A DNA stretch of 62,880 bases, from NCBI RefSeq assembly GCF_002863585.1, contig NZ_PGUY01000028.1:1-62880 (forward strand), given 5' to 3'. The notes beneath the pieces were generated by a model. The model was not told the origin of the DNA, made no database searches, and saw only the letters and a list, made by a program, of their open reading frames with translations. The position numbers and the translations under genes are program-made. Numbering within the stretch: the first letter of the stretch is position 1; each line of letters starts with the position of its first letter. Below are positions 1 to 10,816 of this stretch, in pieces. This DNA comes from Peribacillus deserti. GTDB taxonomy: Bacteria > Bacillota > Bacilli > Bacillales > DSM-1321.

Positions 1-186
1 AACAGTGTAGCCAAGAGTGAATAAAATGACTCTTTCTTTTTACACAATTATACGGACTTAATCTGTTTTTATGAGGGGAAACTGGAATTTAAGAGAGGTA
101 GATGGAGATTTATGCGGAAGAACAAAAATGCCTGCAGATTTGTCAGCCCCCGTAAGAACTTCCGTCGATACGTCGAACCCAAAGGC

Positions 187-222
187 AAAAAAAACCTGGC
201 AGAAACACTCTACCAGGTTTTG
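187..222 (-). terminator. Intrinsic terminator after codY
   Basis: Read on the minus strand, CCTGG and CCAGG arms enclose a 13-nt loop and are followed by a run of eight T. It begins about 5 bp past the codY stop codon and should end the xerC-hslV-hslU-codY transcript. Bases 1-186 beyond it show no gene I can support. Confidence 0.85.
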
Positions 223-227
223 TTCAA

Positions 228-1007
228 TCAGCTGCTTTTTAATTTTTCAAGTTCAACAAGGAATTTTGAATTTAAAACCTTTATGTAGGTCCCTTTCATA
301 CCAAGCGAACGAGATTCGATTACTCCGGCACTTTCGAGTTTTCTTAAGGCATTTACAATTACTGATCTTGTAATGCCGACACGGTCCGCAATCTTTGATG
401 CAACCAGCAGGCCTTCATTGCCTTTTAATTCTTCAAAGATGTGTTCAATCGCTTCCAGCTCGCTATAAGAAAGTGAGCTGATCGCCATTTGTACAACAGC
501 CTTGCTTCGTGCTTCCTCTTCAATTTCTTCAGCTTTTTCACGAAGAATCTCCATACCTACTACAGTCGCACCGTATTCAGCCAGGATCAGGTCATCGTCA
601 TGAAACTTTTCTTCTAAACGTGCTAAGATCAGTGTTCCAAGACGCTCTCCGCCTCCAATGATTGGGACAATTGTAGTCAGGCCTGATTGGAACAGCTCTT
701 TATTTTCTACAGGGAATGCTGTATAGACGCTATCAATATCGATATTCGAAGATGTTTCTTGAATGGTTGATAAACCTTTAATATATTCTTCAGGAAACTG
801 GCGGTCCTCCAGCATCTGTTTCATACGCTCATTTTCGATTTGCTGGTTGATAGAAAAGCCGAGAAGCTTCCCTCTTCTACTGACAACAAATACGTTTGCT
901 TCAATTACTTCACTCAAGCTTTCAGCCATTTCTTTAAAGTTAACAGGCTTTCCCGCAGAGCTTTGAAGCATGCTGTTAATCCTTCTTGTTTTAGATAATA
1001 AATTCAT
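228..1007 (-). CDS. codY: GTP- and branched-chain-amino-acid-sensing global repressor CodY
   Basis: 259 residues, the usual CodY length. The N-terminal GAF domain (about 1-155) is the known site for isoleucine/valine sensing. The C-terminal winged helix-turn-helix (about 203-245, containing [18 protein letters not shown]) is nearly identical to the B. subtilis protein. CodY with GTP and branched-chain amino acids bound represses nitrogen, amino-acid and stationary-phase genes. The ATG is preceded by AGGAGG with good spacing. It is the last gene of the xerC-hslV-hslU-codY run and is followed by a terminator. Between hslU and codY are about 158 bp in which I see no clear promoter. Confidence 0.98.
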   Translation of the reverse strand: MNLLSKTRRINSMLQSSAGKPVNFKEMAESLSEVIEANVFVVSRRGKLLGFSINQQIENERMKQMLEDRQFPEEYIKGLSTIQETSSNIDIDSVYTAFPVENKELFQSGLTTIVPIIGGGERLGTLILARLEEKFHDDDLILAEYGATVVGMEILREKAEEIEEEARSKAVVQMAISSLSYSELEAIEHIFEELKGNEGLLVASKIADRVGITRSVIVNALRKLESAGVIESRSLGMKGTYIKVLNSKFLVELEKLKSS

Positions 1008-1165
1008 TCTTATTTCCTCCTACTTACAACCACATTCAAGGATATGATTGGGTTTCTTTTACTTTTTCTAGTACATGAATATTACTGTATCAAGAGGAAA
1101 GCTCTGAAACACCCATTTGAATACTACCCTTCACATACTTATTCAAACGTACTGCTTAAACCCGC

Positions 1166-2575
1166 TTACAATATAAACTGGCTTAAATCTTTATTTCGTG
1201 ATATCGTTCCAAGCTTTTCCTCAACATATTGAGGGGTAATGGTGATTTTCTCCATTGTTATATCAGGAGCTTCAAAGGACAGGTCCTCAAGCAGCTTTTC
1301 AAGGATCGTATGAAGCCTGCGCGCTCCAATGTTATCCGTGTTTTGGTTTACATCATAAGCTACTTCTGCGATTCTACGAATAGCATCGTCAGAAAATTCT
1401 ATTTGTATACCTTCCGTTTCCAATAAAGCCGAATACTGCTTAAGCAGAGCATTGTCTGGCTCATGAAGGATCCGCACGAAATCATCAACGGTCAGCTTCT
1501 TAAGTTCTACCCTTATCGGAAAACGCCCCTGGAGTTCTGGGATTAAGTCAGAAGGCTTAGACATATGGAATGCCCCTGCTGCAATGAACAACACGTGATC
1601 TGTTTTCACAGAGCCGTATTTAGTCATTACTGTAGAACCTTCCACTACAGGAAGGATGTCACGCTGTACGCCTTCCCTCGAAACATCTGCAGATGATCCG
1701 CCGGACTGTTTGCTGGCGATCTTATCGATTTCATCGATAAATATAATTCCGTTTTGTTCAGCACGGTATACAGCTTCTTCGGTTACATCATCCATGTCAA
1801 TAAGCTTGTTAGCCTCTTCACTGGTGAGTACCTTCCTAGCTTCGCTGACACTGAGCTTCCTTTTCTTCCTCTTTTTAGGCATAAGGCTGCCTAAAGCATC
1901 CTGCATATTCATGCCCATCTGTTCCATCCCGGATCCTTGAAGCATATCGAACATGGACGGCTGCTGCTCCTCTACCTCGACCGTTACCATTTCCTGCTCT
2001 AATTCTCCGGCAGCAAGTTTATATTCTACTGCTTTTCTCTTCTCATGTATAGAATAATCTTCTGAATCTGATTCAGATTCCTGCTCAGCCTGCATATTTC
2101 CGCCAAACAGCATCTCAAGCGGGTTCTTAAAATTAGCCGTTTTCTTGGCTGAAGGCACCAGCAATTCAACAAGGCGTGCATTCGCATTACGTTCTGCCCG
2201 TTCCTTCACCGCTAGCATCCTATCTTCCTTCACAAGACGGACAGATGTTTCCACCAGGTCACGGACCATCGATTCAACATCGCGGCCTACATAGCCTACT
2301 TCAGTAAATTTAGTGGCTTCTACCTTAACGAAAGGAGCCCCGACAAGTTTAGCCATCCTCCGTGCTATTTCCGTCTTCCCGACACCGGTTGGTCCAATCA
2401 TTAAAATATTTTTAGGAACCACTTCGTCCCTCAGCTTATCTCCAAGCAGCATTCTTCTATATCGATTACGAAGGGCGATGGAAACAGCCCGTTTTGCATC
2501 ATTCTGCCCGACAATATATTGGTCCAGCTTTTCTACAATTTGTCTTGGGGTCATATTTTCCTTAGTGTTTTTCAT
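1166..2575 (-). CDS. hslU: HslU (ClpY), AAA+ unfoldase of the HslUV protease
   Basis: 469 residues from the ATG at 2575. Walker A is GPTGVGKT (61-68) and Walker B is IIFIDEIDK. The family's insertion (I) domain lies between about 110 and 245. Sensor-2 GARR is near the C-terminus, which ends in LSQFIL, the tail that docks into HslV. HslU unfolds substrates and feeds them to the HslV peptidase in the cytoplasm. The reading frame stays open another 53 codons upstream to 2734, but that extension runs through a repeat relic. AGGAGTGGGG sits just before the ATG at 2575, so the shorter start is correct. Confidence 0.97.
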   Translation of the reverse strand: MKNTKENMTPRQIVEKLDQYIVGQNDAKRAVSIALRNRYRRMLLGDKLRDEVVPKNILMIGPTGVGKTEIARRMAKLVGAPFVKVEATKFTEVGYVGRDVESMVRDLVETSVRLVKEDRMLAVKERAERNANARLVELLVPSAKKTANFKNPLEMLFGGNMQAEQESESDSEDYSIHEKRKAVEYKLAAGELEQEMVTVEVEEQQPSMFDMLQGSGMEQMGMNMQDALGSLMPKKRKKRKLSVSEARKVLTSEEANKLIDMDDVTEEAVYRAEQNGIIFIDEIDKIASKQSGGSSADVSREGVQRDILPVVEGSTVMTKYGSVKTDHVLFIAAGAFHMSKPSDLIPELQGRFPIRVELKKLTVDDFVRILHEPDNALLKQYSALLETEGIQIEFSDDAIRRIAEVAYDVNQNTDNIGARRLHTILEKLLEDLSFEAPDITMEKITITPQYVEEKLGTISRNKDLSQFIL

Positions 2576-2611
2576 ATCCCCACTCCTTTTTTGATTAGCT
2601 GTTAAACTTGC

Positions 2612-2734
2612 CTGTTGATTGGGGTGAAGGGAGCTTTCCCGACATACTGGGCCCCCTTTAGGATATGTGCCTGCAGGTGGTCTCCCATGAATCCGCGTTC
2701 CGTGAGGATTCGCGCTCCTTCCATCAATCAACAC
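2612..2734. repeat. Decayed Bacillus intergenic repeat with inverted ends
   Basis: TGTTGATTG (2613-2621) and CAATCAACA (2725-2733) are perfect inverted ends around about 100 bp rich in short palindromes. The right end, which reads GCGCTCCTTCCATCAATCAA, resembles the end of a dispersed Bacillus repeat that I know by sequence memory; a better copy lies at 26866-27005. It fills most of the 198-bp gap between hslV and hslU and produces the spurious N-terminal extension of the hslU frame. Confidence 0.55.
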
Positions 2735-2773
2735 TGTACCAAACTCTCCGGTGAGCTTTAGAAAACCTTATGA

Positions 2774-3316
2774 TTAAAGCTCTTCAACGATAATATTCGA
2801 ATTTGTATACACACATACTTCAGATGCAATTTCAAGGGACGCCTTAGCGATGTCCCTCGCTGTTAAATGATCGCCTGAATATCTTTTCAAAGCCCTGCCT
2901 GCAGAAAGTGCATAATTCCCCCCAGAACCAATGGCAAGTATGCCGTCATCCGGTTCTATGACTTCCCCAGTACCTGACACGAGCAGCAGATCATTTTTGT
3001 CCATGACAATCAGCATAGCTTCCAATTTGCGCAGAACCTTATCACTTCTCCATTGCTTAGCAAGCTCGACTGCTGCTCTTTGAAGATTGCCATTATATTC
3101 TTCCAATTTTCCTTCAAACATTTCAAACAGCGAAAACGCGTCGGCTACCGAACCAGCAAACCCTGCCAGGACTTTACCGTTAAAAATTTTCCTCACTTTT
3201 CTTGCCGTGTGCTTCATGACGACAGCATTGCCGAATGTTACCTGTCCGTCTCCAGACATTGCACACTCTCCTTTGTGATGAACCGCGAATATCGTAGTAG
3301 CATGAAAATTACCCAT
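2774..3316 (-). CDS. hslV: HslV (ClpQ), peptidase of the HslUV protease
   Basis: 180 residues, the family's usual size. The N-terminus is [12 protein letters not shown]; the TTI aligns with the mature N-terminus of E. coli HslV. The proteasome-beta-like features GDGQVTFGN and [14 protein letters not shown] are present. HslV forms a double hexameric peptidase chamber capped by HslU. The B. subtilis orthologue (CodW) is reported to use an N-terminal serine exposed after Met removal; here residue 2 is glycine, so Thr7 after propeptide removal or another route must supply the nucleophile. GAAAGGAG precedes the ATG. It lies between xerC and hslU in the same run. Confidence 0.97.
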   Translation of the reverse strand: MGNFHATTIFAVHHKGECAMSGDGQVTFGNAVVMKHTARKVRKIFNGKVLAGFAGSVADAFSLFEMFEGKLEEYNGNLQRAAVELAKQWRSDKVLRKLEAMLIVMDKNDLLLVSGTGEVIEPDDGILAIGSGGNYALSAGRALKRYSGDHLTARDIAKASLEIASEVCVYTNSNIIVEEL

Positions 3317-3384
3317 ATTGTTCTCCTTTCAGACACTTCTTCTGTGATCACAGCCTGACAGCCAGCTGAATCAGCCAGAAAAGT

Positions 3385-4278
3385 TTATGCTCTCGGGTGC
3401 GCCGATTGATACACCTTTTTGAGCTGTTCCTTTGTAACATGTGTATAGATCTGTGTAGAAGAAATTTCCGAATGGCCTAAAAGCTCCTGAACGGTTCTCA
3501 GGTCTGCGCCATTATTCAACAAATGTGTAGCAAATGAATGTCTGAGCATATGCGGATGAAGACTTTTGTTATTTGCCGTCTTTTTTATGATCTGGTCCAA
3601 TATGTAACGGACTCCCCTTGGAGTTAGAGGTCCGCCTTTAGAATTGACAAACATATAATCATGGGCAGCACTATTTTTCATTAACTGCTTTCTAGAAGAC
3701 ATATATGTTTGCAGGGCATCCTTTGCATAATCCCCAAAAGGCACATATCTGTCCTTTCTGCCTTTTCCATGTACAAGCATCGTGCCAATGGTAAAATCAA
3801 TATCCTTTAGCTTAAGGTCACAGCATTCACTTACCCTGATTCCCGTTCCATATAACAATTCAAGAAGGGCTTGATCCCTCAGGCCGAGGAGGCTGGTATC
3901 ACTTACATTGAACAAAGGCTCCAAATCCTCCTCATATAAAAACCGGGGGAGTTTGTGGTCCTTTTTTGGCAGTGAAACTAAAGCAAAGGGGTTTTCCTTC
4001 ACCATGCCTTCCCGCATCATAAATTTATATAAGCTACGCAAGCTTGAAGTTTTTCGGGCTATAGTTTTTTTGGCCAGCTTTCTTTCATGCAGGCTGGTTA
4101 AAAACAAACGCGCATCAAAATACTCTACTGTGCCAAACTCAGAAATTTTATGCTCATTCATAAAATTAAGGAACTCATCTATATCTCTCCGGTAATTAAC
4201 AATGGTATACTGCGAACAATTTTTTTCAACCTGAAGGTATTCCATATAAGAATTAACGGCATTGTTCACACTTTCCAT
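3385..4278 (-). CDS. xerC: Tyrosine recombinase XerC (CodV)
   Basis: 297 residues. The N-terminal SAM-like core-binding domain covers about 1-105, and the catalytic domain about 110-290. The catalytic set is complete: Arg148 (TGIRVSE), Lys172, His243 and Arg246 (HPHMLRH), His269 (GHS) and nucleophile Tyr278. With XerD (RipX) it resolves chromosome dimers at dif before division. TGAGGTGAA precedes the ATG. It is first of the xerC-hslV-hslU-codY group, 59 bp below trmFO, and is probably transcribed from the trmFO promoter. Confidence 0.97.
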   Translation of the reverse strand: MESVNNAVNSYMEYLQVEKNCSQYTIVNYRRDIDEFLNFMNEHKISEFGTVEYFDARLFLTSLHERKLAKKTIARKTSSLRSLYKFMMREGMVKENPFALVSLPKKDHKLPRFLYEEDLEPLFNVSDTSLLGLRDQALLELLYGTGIRVSECCDLKLKDIDFTIGTMLVHGKGRKDRYVPFGDYAKDALQTYMSSRKQLMKNSAAHDYMFVNSKGGPLTPRGVRYILDQIIKKTANNKSLHPHMLRHSFATHLLNNGADLRTVQELLGHSEISSTQIYTHVTKEQLKKVYQSAHPRA

Positions 4279-4337
4279 ACGTTCACCTCACAAAGCTACT
4301 AAATATTATCATAGTTTATAGAGACAGGCAATTAACT

Positions 4338-5645
4338 TTACAAATTTTTCACAAATTTCTGAATTGTTTCTAATGCTCTGTTAGCATGCATTTCATTGCG
4401 GTCTTTTTTTGCTTTTATTCTCTGCTCCAAGTCTGGGAACAGCCCAAAATTCGCATTCATTGGCTGGAAGTTCTTTGTATTTGCAGCTGTAATATAGCGT
4501 GCCATGCTTCCCATTGCTGTTTCAGCCGGGAATATCACAGGTTCTTCACCTTTAATGAGCCTTGCAGCGTTAATGCCTGCAACTAAGCCTGAAGCCGCTG
4601 ATTCCACGTATCCTTCTACACCCGTCATTTGTCCGGCAAAGAACAAGTCTTTACGGGCTCTAAGCTGGTATGTCGGGTCAAGCACCTTTGGAGAGTTAAT
4701 AAATGTGTTGCGGTGCATAACGCCATAACGGACAATTTCCGCATTTTCCAAGCCGGGGATCAGCTGGATAACTTCCTTTTGCGGCCCCCATTTTAGATGA
4801 GTTTGAAAACCTACTATATTATATAAAGTTCCTGCTGCATCGTCCTGTCTTAGCTGAACAACTGCATATGGACGCTTGCCAGTTTTAGGGTCCTCAAGGC
4901 CAACAGGCTTCAACGGGCCGAAAAGCATGGTTTTCTTCCCGCGCTGTCCCATTACCTCAATCGGCATACAGCCTTCAAAGAAAATCTCTTTTTCAAACTC
5001 CTTTAAAGGAACTGTTTCCGCAGACACCAGCGCATCATAAAAACGGTTGAACTCTTCTTCGGTCATAGGACAATTCAGATAAGCTGCTTCACCCTTGTCA
5101 TAACGGGATTTTAAGTAGACCTTATCCATATCGATGCTGTCTTTCTCAATAATGGGAGCAGCCGCATCATAAAAATAAAGATATTCCTCGCCGGTTAGTG
5201 CTTTAAGCTTTTCAGCAAGAGCCGGGCTGGTCAAAGGACCAGTCGCTATGATGGTAGGCCCTTCTGGGATCTCTGTCACTTCTTCATTATGCAGGGTGAC
5301 GTTTTCATGATGTTTGACCATTTCAGTCACTCTTCCGGCAAATTCGTGCCTGTCTACAGCTAGCGCCCCGCCTGCCGGAACAGAGGAAGCATCCGCTGAA
5401 GCGATGATAATAGAATCAAGATGACGCATTTCTTCTTTCAATACCCCTACTGCATTAGTCAGCGTATTTGCCCTAAGTGAGTTGCTGCACACAAGCTCGG
5501 CAAATTTATCGGTATGATGTGCAGGGGTTTGTTTAACCGGCCGCATTTCATATAAATGAACTTTTATTCCTCTTTTAGCCAGCTGCCAGGCTGCTTCACT
5601 TCCCGCCAATCCTGCTCCAATTACATTTACAGCCATATTTTCCAT
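4338..5645 (-). CDS. trmFO: tRNA U54 5-methyltransferase, folate/FAD-dependent (TrmFO)
   Basis: 435 residues from the ATG at 5645. The FAD-binding GAGLAGSE motif starts at residue 10, and Cys53 (VCSNSLRA) matches the catalytic cysteine known in B. subtilis TrmFO. The enzyme makes ribothymidine at position 54 of tRNA using methylenetetrahydrofolate. A GTG five codons upstream keeps the frame open, but it overlaps the GGAGGT ribosome site that serves the ATG at 5645, so that ATG is the start. A good σA-like promoter lies upstream at 5785-5814. Confidence 0.97.
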   Translation of the reverse strand: MENMAVNVIGAGLAGSEAAWQLAKRGIKVHLYEMRPVKQTPAHHTDKFAELVCSNSLRANTLTNAVGVLKEEMRHLDSIIIASADASSVPAGGALAVDRHEFAGRVTEMVKHHENVTLHNEEVTEIPEGPTIIATGPLTSPALAEKLKALTGEEYLYFYDAAAPIIEKDSIDMDKVYLKSRYDKGEAAYLNCPMTEEEFNRFYDALVSAETVPLKEFEKEIFFEGCMPIEVMGQRGKKTMLFGPLKPVGLEDPKTGKRPYAVVQLRQDDAAGTLYNIVGFQTHLKWGPQKEVIQLIPGLENAEIVRYGVMHRNTFINSPKVLDPTYQLRARKDLFFAGQMTGVEGYVESAASGLVAGINAARLIKGEEPVIFPAETAMGSMARYITAANTKNFQPMNANFGLFPDLEQRIKAKKDRNEMHANRALETIQKFVKNL

Positions 5646-5784
5646 TCTACGAACCTCCACACTTTGTTATGTATCCAAGTAATAAATAATTATCTTCAAT
5701 CTCAGCGTATCCTTATTTATAACAGGTAAAACCATTTATCTTCTTATTTCTGTTTTCCCTTCTTTGTTCAAGACCGAACATAGA

Positions 5785-5814
5785 ATTATAAAACTAAAAA
5801 CATAAGCTTGTCCA
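5785..5814 (-). promoter_or_regulatory. Predicted σA promoter for trmFO-xerC-hslVU-codY
   Basis: On the minus strand: -35 TGGACA (5809-5814), 18-bp spacer, -10 TATAAT (5785-5790). It lies between the topA terminator and trmFO, about 140 bp before the start codon. Confidence 0.6.
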
Positions 5815-5910
5815 TATATTACGTTTGAATGTAATAAAAGTTTCACGATTGGCGTAATTTCCAGCCGCATTCCTTCCTGGCTGGAAGCTCGCTTCCAATC
5901 AGGCAGCACA

Positions 5911-5945
5911 GAAAAAAGCAGGTGAGGAACATCCCCACCCTGCTA
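5911..5945 (-). terminator. Intrinsic terminator overlapping the topA stop codon
   Basis: On the minus strand AGCAGG...CCTGCT arms (with inner GTG/TCA pairing) are followed by TTTTTT. The left arm begins within the TAG stop of topA. A second perfect 7-bp hairpin (TGGAAGC/GCTTCCA, 5882-5897) lies just downstream. Confidence 0.8.
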
Positions 5946-8018
5946 GCTTTGTGCTGCTTCTTTGTAATCGCACTCTACACATTGAACCTGAATACCTTTT
6001 TTTAGCTTTTTCTCAACTAAAAAGTTATCACATTTCGGACATTTTCTCGGGAGCGGCTTATCCCAGGAGATAAACTCGCATTCCGGATACCGGTCGCATC
6101 CGTAAAATATTCTCTTTTTCTTACTTTTTCTTTCAATAATATTTCCTTCGTGGCAGTTAGGGCACTTCACCCCAATTTCCTTAACGATCGCTTTTGTATT
6201 TCGACAGTCAGGGAAATTGGAACAAGCCATGAACTTCCCGTACCGGCCCATTTTAAATACCATGGGGCTGCCGCAGTTTTCACAGTCTTCACCCGCAGGC
6301 TCATCTTTAATTTCTACTTTTTCCATTTCTGCTTCGGCTTTTTCGAGATTCCCCTCGAAGTCTTTGTAGAAATCATCAATGACACTTACCCAGGCAATCT
6401 TACCATCTTCAATATCATCCAGTTCCCTCTCCATTTTGGCTGTAAAATCAACATCAAAAAATTCCGGGAAAAATTCAAGTATCATTTCCAGTACAATTTC
6501 GCCGAGCTCGGTCGGAATAAACCGTTTGTTATCCAGTGCTACATAACCCCGTTTTTGAATAGTATCCAGGGTAGGGGCAAATGTTGAAGGACGTCCTATT
6601 CCCAGTTCTTCAAGTGTCCGGACCAGCCTTGCTTCCGTATACCGGGGAGGCGGCTGGGTAAAATGCTGCTTTTTATCAATATCTTTTGAGAATGCTTTAT
6701 CGCCTTCTACCAATTCAGGAAGAAAGTTTTCTTTTTCTTCTTCTGTATCATCTGTACCTTCGACATACACCTTCATGAAACCGTGAAATTTTATTTTTGA
6801 GCCATTGGCTCTGAATAATACCCCTGAGTTTTCGAGGTCGACACTCATTGTATCCATAATTGCAGGCGCCATCTGGCTTGCCACAAACCGTTCCCAGATG
6901 AGTTTATATAAACGGAGCTGGTCCCGTGAAAGATACTCTTTCATAGAAGCGGGATGCCGCAGAACACTCGTAGGGCGGACCGCTTCGTGAGCGTCCTGTG
7001 CATTTGTTTGTTTCTTCTCTTTTCGTTCGTCTGGCGCGGTGTAATCTTTGCCAAACTGGCTTGTAATGTATTCACGTGCCTCTTCTTTGGCAATATCGGA
7101 AATCCGGGTTGAGTCGGTTCTCATATACGTGATTAACCCTGTAGTTCCTTCTTTACCGATCTCAATTCCTTCGTATAGCTGCTGGGCAAGCATCATCGTT
7201 TTTTTAGCCCGGAAATTGAGCTTTCTTGCAGCTTCCTGCTGCAGGGAAGAAGTCGTGAACGGCACAGCTGGATTTCGCTTGCGCTCCTTCTTCGTTACAT
7301 TAGTCACTGCAAACTCATTGCCTTTAATCTTCGAGAGAATCTCATTTACTTGTTTCTCATTCGTTAATTTTACTTTCTCTCCAGCCAGGCTGAAAAAGGA
7401 AGCTTCAAAAAGATCCTTTCCTTTCTCAAACTCCGTTTTAATGGTCCAGTATTCTTCCGGAATAAAATCTTTAATTTCTTTTTCTCTATCAAGAATCAGC
7501 CTTACCGCAACAGATTGAACTCTTCCGGCACTAAGTCCTTTTTTTACCTTTTTCCAAAGGAGCGGGCTGATATTGTAGCCAACCAAGCGGTCAAGTATCC
7601 GGCGGGCCTGCTGGGCGTCAACCAGATTCATGTTAATCGGACGTGGATGCTTAAATGATTCCTTTATGGCATCTTTTGTGATTTCGTTAAATACAACCCG
7701 GCAGTCAGAGGCAGTGTCCACGTCGAGTGTATGTGCCAAATGCCAGGCAATCGCTTCTCCCTCCCTGTCAGGGTCAGCTGCGAGATAAATTTTCTTTGCT
7801 TTCTTAGCAGCCGTTTTCAGCTCTTTTAAAACAGGGCCTTTTCCTCTAATCGTTATATATTTTGGATTGAATTCGTTTTCAACATCTACACCCATCTGGC
7901 TTCTAGGCAAGTCTCTAACATGTCCCATCGAAGCCTTCACTTTATATTTCTTTCCTAAATATTTCTCAATGGTCTTCGCCTTTGCCGGCGATTCCACAAT
8001 AACCAGGAATTCAGACAT
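5943..8018 (-). CDS. topA: DNA topoisomerase I (type IA)
   Basis: 691 residues, the same length as B. subtilis TopA. The Toprim domain is at 3-115 ([14 protein letters not shown] at 81-94). Catalytic Tyr298 lies in [10 protein letters not shown]. The C-terminus carries three four-cysteine zinc modules (CENC...C...C, CPNC...C...C and CPKC...C..C). It relaxes negative supercoils. The open frame extends 12 codons upstream, but TTGAGGAGGATCAAG precedes the ATG at 8018, whose [16 protein letters not shown] is the family's N-terminus. It has its own promoter (8226-8255) and terminator. Confidence 0.98.
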   Translation of the reverse strand: MSEFLVIVESPAKAKTIEKYLGKKYKVKASMGHVRDLPRSQMGVDVENEFNPKYITIRGKGPVLKELKTAAKKAKKIYLAADPDREGEAIAWHLAHTLDVDTASDCRVVFNEITKDAIKESFKHPRPINMNLVDAQQARRILDRLVGYNISPLLWKKVKKGLSAGRVQSVAVRLILDREKEIKDFIPEEYWTIKTEFEKGKDLFEASFFSLAGEKVKLTNEKQVNEILSKIKGNEFAVTNVTKKERKRNPAVPFTTSSLQQEAARKLNFRAKKTMMLAQQLYEGIEIGKEGTTGLITYMRTDSTRISDIAKEEAREYITSQFGKDYTAPDERKEKKQTNAQDAHEAVRPTSVLRHPASMKEYLSRDQLRLYKLIWERFVASQMAPAIMDTMSVDLENSGVLFRANGSKIKFHGFMKVYVEGTDDTEEEKENFLPELVEGDKAFSKDIDKKQHFTQPPPRYTEARLVRTLEELGIGRPSTFAPTLDTIQKRGYVALDNKRFIPTELGEIVLEMILEFFPEFFDVDFTAKMERELDDIEDGKIAWVSVIDDFYKDFEGNLEKAEAEMEKVEIKDEPAGEDCENCGSPMVFKMGRYGKFMACSNFPDCRNTKAIVKEIGVKCPNCHEGNIIERKSKKKRIFYGCDRYPECEFISWDKPLPRKCPKCDNFLVEKKLKKGIQVQCVECDYKEAAQS

Positions 8019-8225
8019 CTTGATCCTCCTCAAGAGGGAATAATAAATCTTCACTATTATTAATCATAGAAAAAAGATTTGTCAATCCAGTTTCTTTTTT
8101 ATATTTTAATTTTCAGTTCATTTTGATCCTATATTTTCCTTGTTCATGGCTGCCAAACACGGCATTGTCTCTATGTTTCTTTCATTTATATCATGGTTTA
8201 AGGATAATTATCACTCGTTCGCTAA

Positions 8226-8255
8226 ATTATAGGTCTGTTTGCCTTTCTTTTGCAA
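8226..8255 (-). promoter_or_regulatory. Predicted σA promoter for topA
   Basis: Minus strand: -35 TTGCAA (8250-8255), 18-bp spacer, -10 TATAAT (8226-8231), about 200 bp before the topA ATG. Nothing else is recognised in 8055-8415. Confidence 0.6.
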
Positions 8256-8415
8256 AATGTATCCTACTTTGAATCTTTTTTCAACTGATTCGATTTTTAG
8301 CCTTTCTTTTAGCTCTGATAAATAAGCCTGTGATTTTCCGCTTCAGGAACTCGCTTTTTCGCGGATGATTCTAGAGCTCTTTCAGCGTTTACGGCTGCAG
8401 GGTCTCCCTTAAAAA

Positions 8416-8716
8416 AAAAGCGGAGGACGGTGTTTTTAAGCATTTATTGTTTACAGCATGGATTGACATCTTGATTAAAAGCTTACACATAGAAAAGCAG
8501 ACACCTGATAAAGGAGATTTGCTGATTGGCGAGCGTAAGCGAAGATAGAAGCTTAGTCGCTCTTACCACGCTCGTAACGCCACGTCCTGTGGCCCCGCCT
8601 GGCTCGCACATCCTGTGCATCGTGCGTTAGCCAGGCAGAAGTCGAGCGGCAGCGAAAGGCGCTTTTTGCCTTTGATGGCCATTGGCTAGACCCGCGGTGT
8701 CTGTCCGGAGCTGGAC
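8416..8716 (+). repeat. Modular structured repeat, cluster A (one long copy)
   Basis: Begins AAAAGCGGAGGACGGTG, then a unique AT-rich spacer, then AAAAGCAGACACCTGATAAAG, and ends GGTGTCTGTCCGGAGCTGGAC. This is the longest copy type. It holds both the GCTGATTGGCGAGCG insert with the double hairpin (8567-8636) and the short GGCAGCGAAAGGC...GCCTTT hairpin insert (8648-8671). It lies between dprA and topA, on the strand opposite to those genes. Related copies are in the clusters at 36.3, 43.6 and 62.2 kb. Short open frames through it are not credible genes. A further hairpin (CGTGCA/TGCACG, 8743-8766) follows. Confidence 0.8.
8567..8636 (+). ncRNA. Double hairpin like the Bacillaceae-1 RNA motif
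   Basis: Two adjacent hairpins: GCCAC-GTCCT-GTGGC (8579-8593) and GCAC-ATCCT-GTGC (8606-8618). GCCTGGCT (8597-8604) pairs with AGCCAGGC (8629-8636) around the second. Paired hairpins with RUCCU loops are the hallmark I remember for the Bacillaceae-1 RNA motif; no search was run. The plus strand carries the RUCCU loops. Confidence 0.6.
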
Positions 8717-8883
8717 AATACCCGCTTCTCACGCAGGTATCTCGTGCATGTATCGTTGACCTGCACGATGCTAAAATCAAACGTGAATTTCAACCTAGCA
8801 TTCAACCTAAACTATTCCATTTTTATTCCCCATTTAAATTGTATATCCTGCTCCAAAATATTCTTTTCCAGTCTGACAGCCTT

Positions 8884-9774
8884 TCAGATACCTCTTACTG
8901 CCAGTGAGAATTCTTCTTCTATGTCTACATGTGTGAGGACTGTCTTCGCACCTTCCTGGATTAATTTATTCGTTCCGGCAGAAAGGGAGCTTGTAATATT
9001 GCCAGGCACTGCAAAAACTTCCCTGCCCTGTTCCAAAGCACAGTAAGCTGTAATCAAAGACCCGCTTTTTTCTTTCGCCTCTGTGATAAGAACTCCTTCT
9101 GCCATTCCACTGATAATTCTGTTGCGATTTGGGAACATCCAGGGCTCTGGCTTTTTGAAGGGGGGATATTCAGATAGAACGGTGCCCTTTTTCATCATTT
9201 CTATAGCGAGCGGGATGTTCTCTTTGGGATATAAATGAAAAATCCCGCCTCCGAGCACACCAATTGTTTTCCCTGAGAACTGAAGGGCTGTTTGGTGGGA
9301 GATTGCATCTATTCCGGAAGCCAGACCGCTGATGATCACATATCCCTTTTTGACCAGGGGTGCGAGAATACTCTTCGTTATGGCTATTCCATACGAGGAT
9401 GGCTTTCTAGGCCCTACTACAGCGAGAATAGGGGCTGCACTTAGCAATTCCATATCCCCCCTTATATAAAGCACCCAGGGGGGATCATAAATGTTTCTCA
9501 GCTTAGCCGGGTAAATAGGATCGTATATGGTGATGCATTGAATGTCATTAAGGAGATACTGCTGCAGAAAATCATCTATGGATTGTGTTTGGAGGTCATG
9601 CAAAAAGTCATGTACTTGTTTATCGGGGATCTGTAGAAGCTTTTTCCAGTTATTGAAGGAGGTATCATACAGCCCGGAAAGTGCCGGATCTAATGTAAGG
9701 ATTTTATGTATGGATTTCCAGCCAATTCCACGGCAATGATGCAGATGAATCAGTTTTTTCTTAAAATCTTCCAT
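8884..9774 (-). CDS. dprA: DNA processing protein DprA (Smf)
   Basis: 296 residues. A short N-terminal helical region is followed by the Rossmann-like DprA domain (about 70-285) with VGPRKPSSYG, ISGLASGIDAISHQ, GVLGGG and FPNRNRIISGMAEG. DprA binds incoming single-stranded DNA and loads RecA during natural transformation. The C-terminal winged-helix (DML1-like) domain of some longer homologues is absent, as in B. subtilis Smf. AAAGGAG precedes the ATG. It lies between sucD (upstream) and topA, as in B. subtilis. Confidence 0.96.
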   Translation of the reverse strand: MEDFKKKLIHLHHCRGIGWKSIHKILTLDPALSGLYDTSFNNWKKLLQIPDKQVHDFLHDLQTQSIDDFLQQYLLNDIQCITIYDPIYPAKLRNIYDPPWVLYIRGDMELLSAAPILAVVGPRKPSSYGIAITKSILAPLVKKGYVIISGLASGIDAISHQTALQFSGKTIGVLGGGIFHLYPKENIPLAIEMMKKGTVLSEYPPFKKPEPWMFPNRNRIISGMAEGVLITEAKEKSGSLITAYCALEQGREVFAVPGNITSSLSAGTNKLIQEGAKTVLTHVDIEEEFSLAVRGI

Positions 9775-9837
9775 ATATCATACTCCTTTATAATAATTTC
9801 AGCCGATATGGCTCCATATCAAGGTCATAGCCATAGT

Positions 9838-9870
9838 AAAAAAACCGTCCCTCCTTTTCGGGAGGGACGA
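9838..9870 (-). terminator. Intrinsic terminator after sucCD
   Basis: Minus strand CGTCCCTCC and GGAGGGACG arms with a short loop, then a run of seven T. It lies 25 bp past the sucD stop. Confidence 0.9.
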
Positions 9871-9894
9871 TGAGTTATGTATCACCCTTGTCTC

Positions 9895-10797
<903 letters not shown>

Positions 10798-10816
10798 CTT
10801 TGTTCCCCCCTGCCTA

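Noticed and set aside
71-373. 100-codon plus-strand frame at the left edge
   Set aside because: It runs antisense over the codY terminator and the end of codY, with no recognisable domain.
2576-2734. A 53-residue N-terminal extension of HslU
   Set aside because: It is translated from a repeat relic, has no similarity to HslU, and the ribosome site belongs to the ATG at 2575.
8553-8780. 75-codon minus-strand frame through cluster A
   Set aside because: It is made of palindromic repeat sequence, shares no conserved protein signal with other copies, and lacks a good ribosome site.
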